Assembly (NCBI RefSeq): GCF_900115635.1 | Contig: NZ_FOXE01000011.1 | Location: 1 to 64,000 of the forward strand | Reading direction: 5' to 3' | DNA length: 64,000 bases | Source: Oscillibacter sp. PC13 | GTDB taxonomy: Bacteria; Bacillota; Clostridia; Oscillospirales; Oscillospiraceae | Shown here: positions 63,798-64,000 of the stretch, one piece after another | How the letters are laid out: the number at the start of each line of letters is the position of its first letter | Position numbering within the stretch: the first letter of the stretch is position 1 | Translations under genes and position numbers: made by a program | Notes under the pieces: generated by a model | Seen by the model: only the letters and a program-made list of their open reading frames with translations | What the model was told of the DNA's origin: nothing | Database searches by the model: none

Positions 63798-64000
63798 TTA
63801 CAGCAGGCTTTTAACCTGTGTGATAATTTTCTCCACAGTGGGGAAAGTTTCGCGCTCCAAATTGGGATTGAAGGGAATGGGGCAGCTCAGGGCGCCCAGC
63901 CGGCGGATGGGTGCATCCAGATAGTAGAATGCCTCGCTGTCGGCGATCTGGCCGACAACTTCACCGCCGAAGCCGCCGAACTGCACGGCTTCGTGGACGA
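63798..64000 (-). CDS. 2-oxoacid dehydrogenase E1 beta subunit, C-terminal part (gene continues beyond window)
   Basis: The frame is open to the window edge on the minus strand and reads VHEAVQFGGFGGEVVGQIADSEAF with the C-terminal LDAPIRRLGALSCPIPFNPNLER and EKIITQVKSLL. This is the transketolase C-terminal domain typical of PdhB/AcoB/BkdB. The substrate class (pyruvate, acetoin or branched-chain) cannot be told from this fragment. Confidence 0.88.
   Translation of the reverse strand, partial: VHEAVQFGGFGGEVVGQIADSEAFYYLDAPIRRLGALSCPIPFNPNLERETFPTVEKIITQVKSLL

Overview
The window looks like a chromosomal segment from a fairly GC-rich clostridial Firmicute, most like the Oscillospiraceae gut anaerobes (Flavonifractor, Lawsonibacter or Oscillibacter type). 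This rests on gene content: a CIRCE-controlled groESL, an RNase J gene, a gdpP-rplI-dnaB-tilS-hpt-ftsH cluster, an SLH-domain surface protein remnant, DUF4417/DUF6809-type clostridial element genes, and AGGAGG-like ribosome binding sites with GTG/TTG starts. The genus is inference.

Left part (1-25,437): two integrative elements stand in tandem at one tRNA-Val(CAC) gene. Element A enters from the left edge and ends with a DUF6809 gene and two tandem tyrosine recombinases, the second interrupted by an amber codon. It stops at a 46-bp copy of the tRNA-Val 3' half (4428-4473). Element B (4474-25406, 20.9 kb) ends with its own DUF6809-integrase cassette beside the intact tRNA-Val (25361-25437).

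Element B's cargo is the most interesting part of the window. A long minus-strand gene series starts from a repeat-rich divergent promoter (16.8-17.2 kb). It encodes two maleate-isomerase/Asp-Glu-racemase-type enzymes, two MmgE/PrpD proteins, a cytosolic FAD/NAD(P) oxidoreductase, a bis-MGD molybdoenzyme with its four-cluster Fe-S subunit, the cofactor genes mobB, moeA and mobA, and an ornithine cyclodeaminase-family protein. On the plus strand lie an SLC13-type anion transporter, an opine-dehydrogenase-like enzyme and two LysR regulators. Together they look like a transferable, self-regulated anaerobic pathway for uptake, isomerisation and redox conversion of an unknown organic acid, possibly an amino- or imino-dicarboxylate. 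I cannot name the substrate.

Middle (25.4-39.2 kb): a tRNA Met-Glu-Val cluster with hairpin spacers; a decayed GntR gene and an HMGL-like aldolase-family gene that has lost a normal start codon; groESL; a lipid kinase; an rRNA methyltransferase; an NfeD-SPFH pair; a CatA-like acetyltransferase; a divergent PPOX/HxlR pair; the 3' remnant of an SLH surface protein; and RNase J.

Right part (39.5-64 kb): the housekeeping cluster gdpP-rplI-dnaB-tilS-hpt-ftsH; a complete branched-chain amino acid ABC transporter operon (livKHMGF); arginine deiminase, ornithine carbamoyltransferase and a YfcC-type transporter (no carbamate kinase in the window); a fucose/arabinose-isomerase-fold protein with an FGGY kinase and a PocR-AraC regulator; and, on the minus strand, part of a 2-oxoacid dehydrogenase complex (E1 beta partial, E2, E3).
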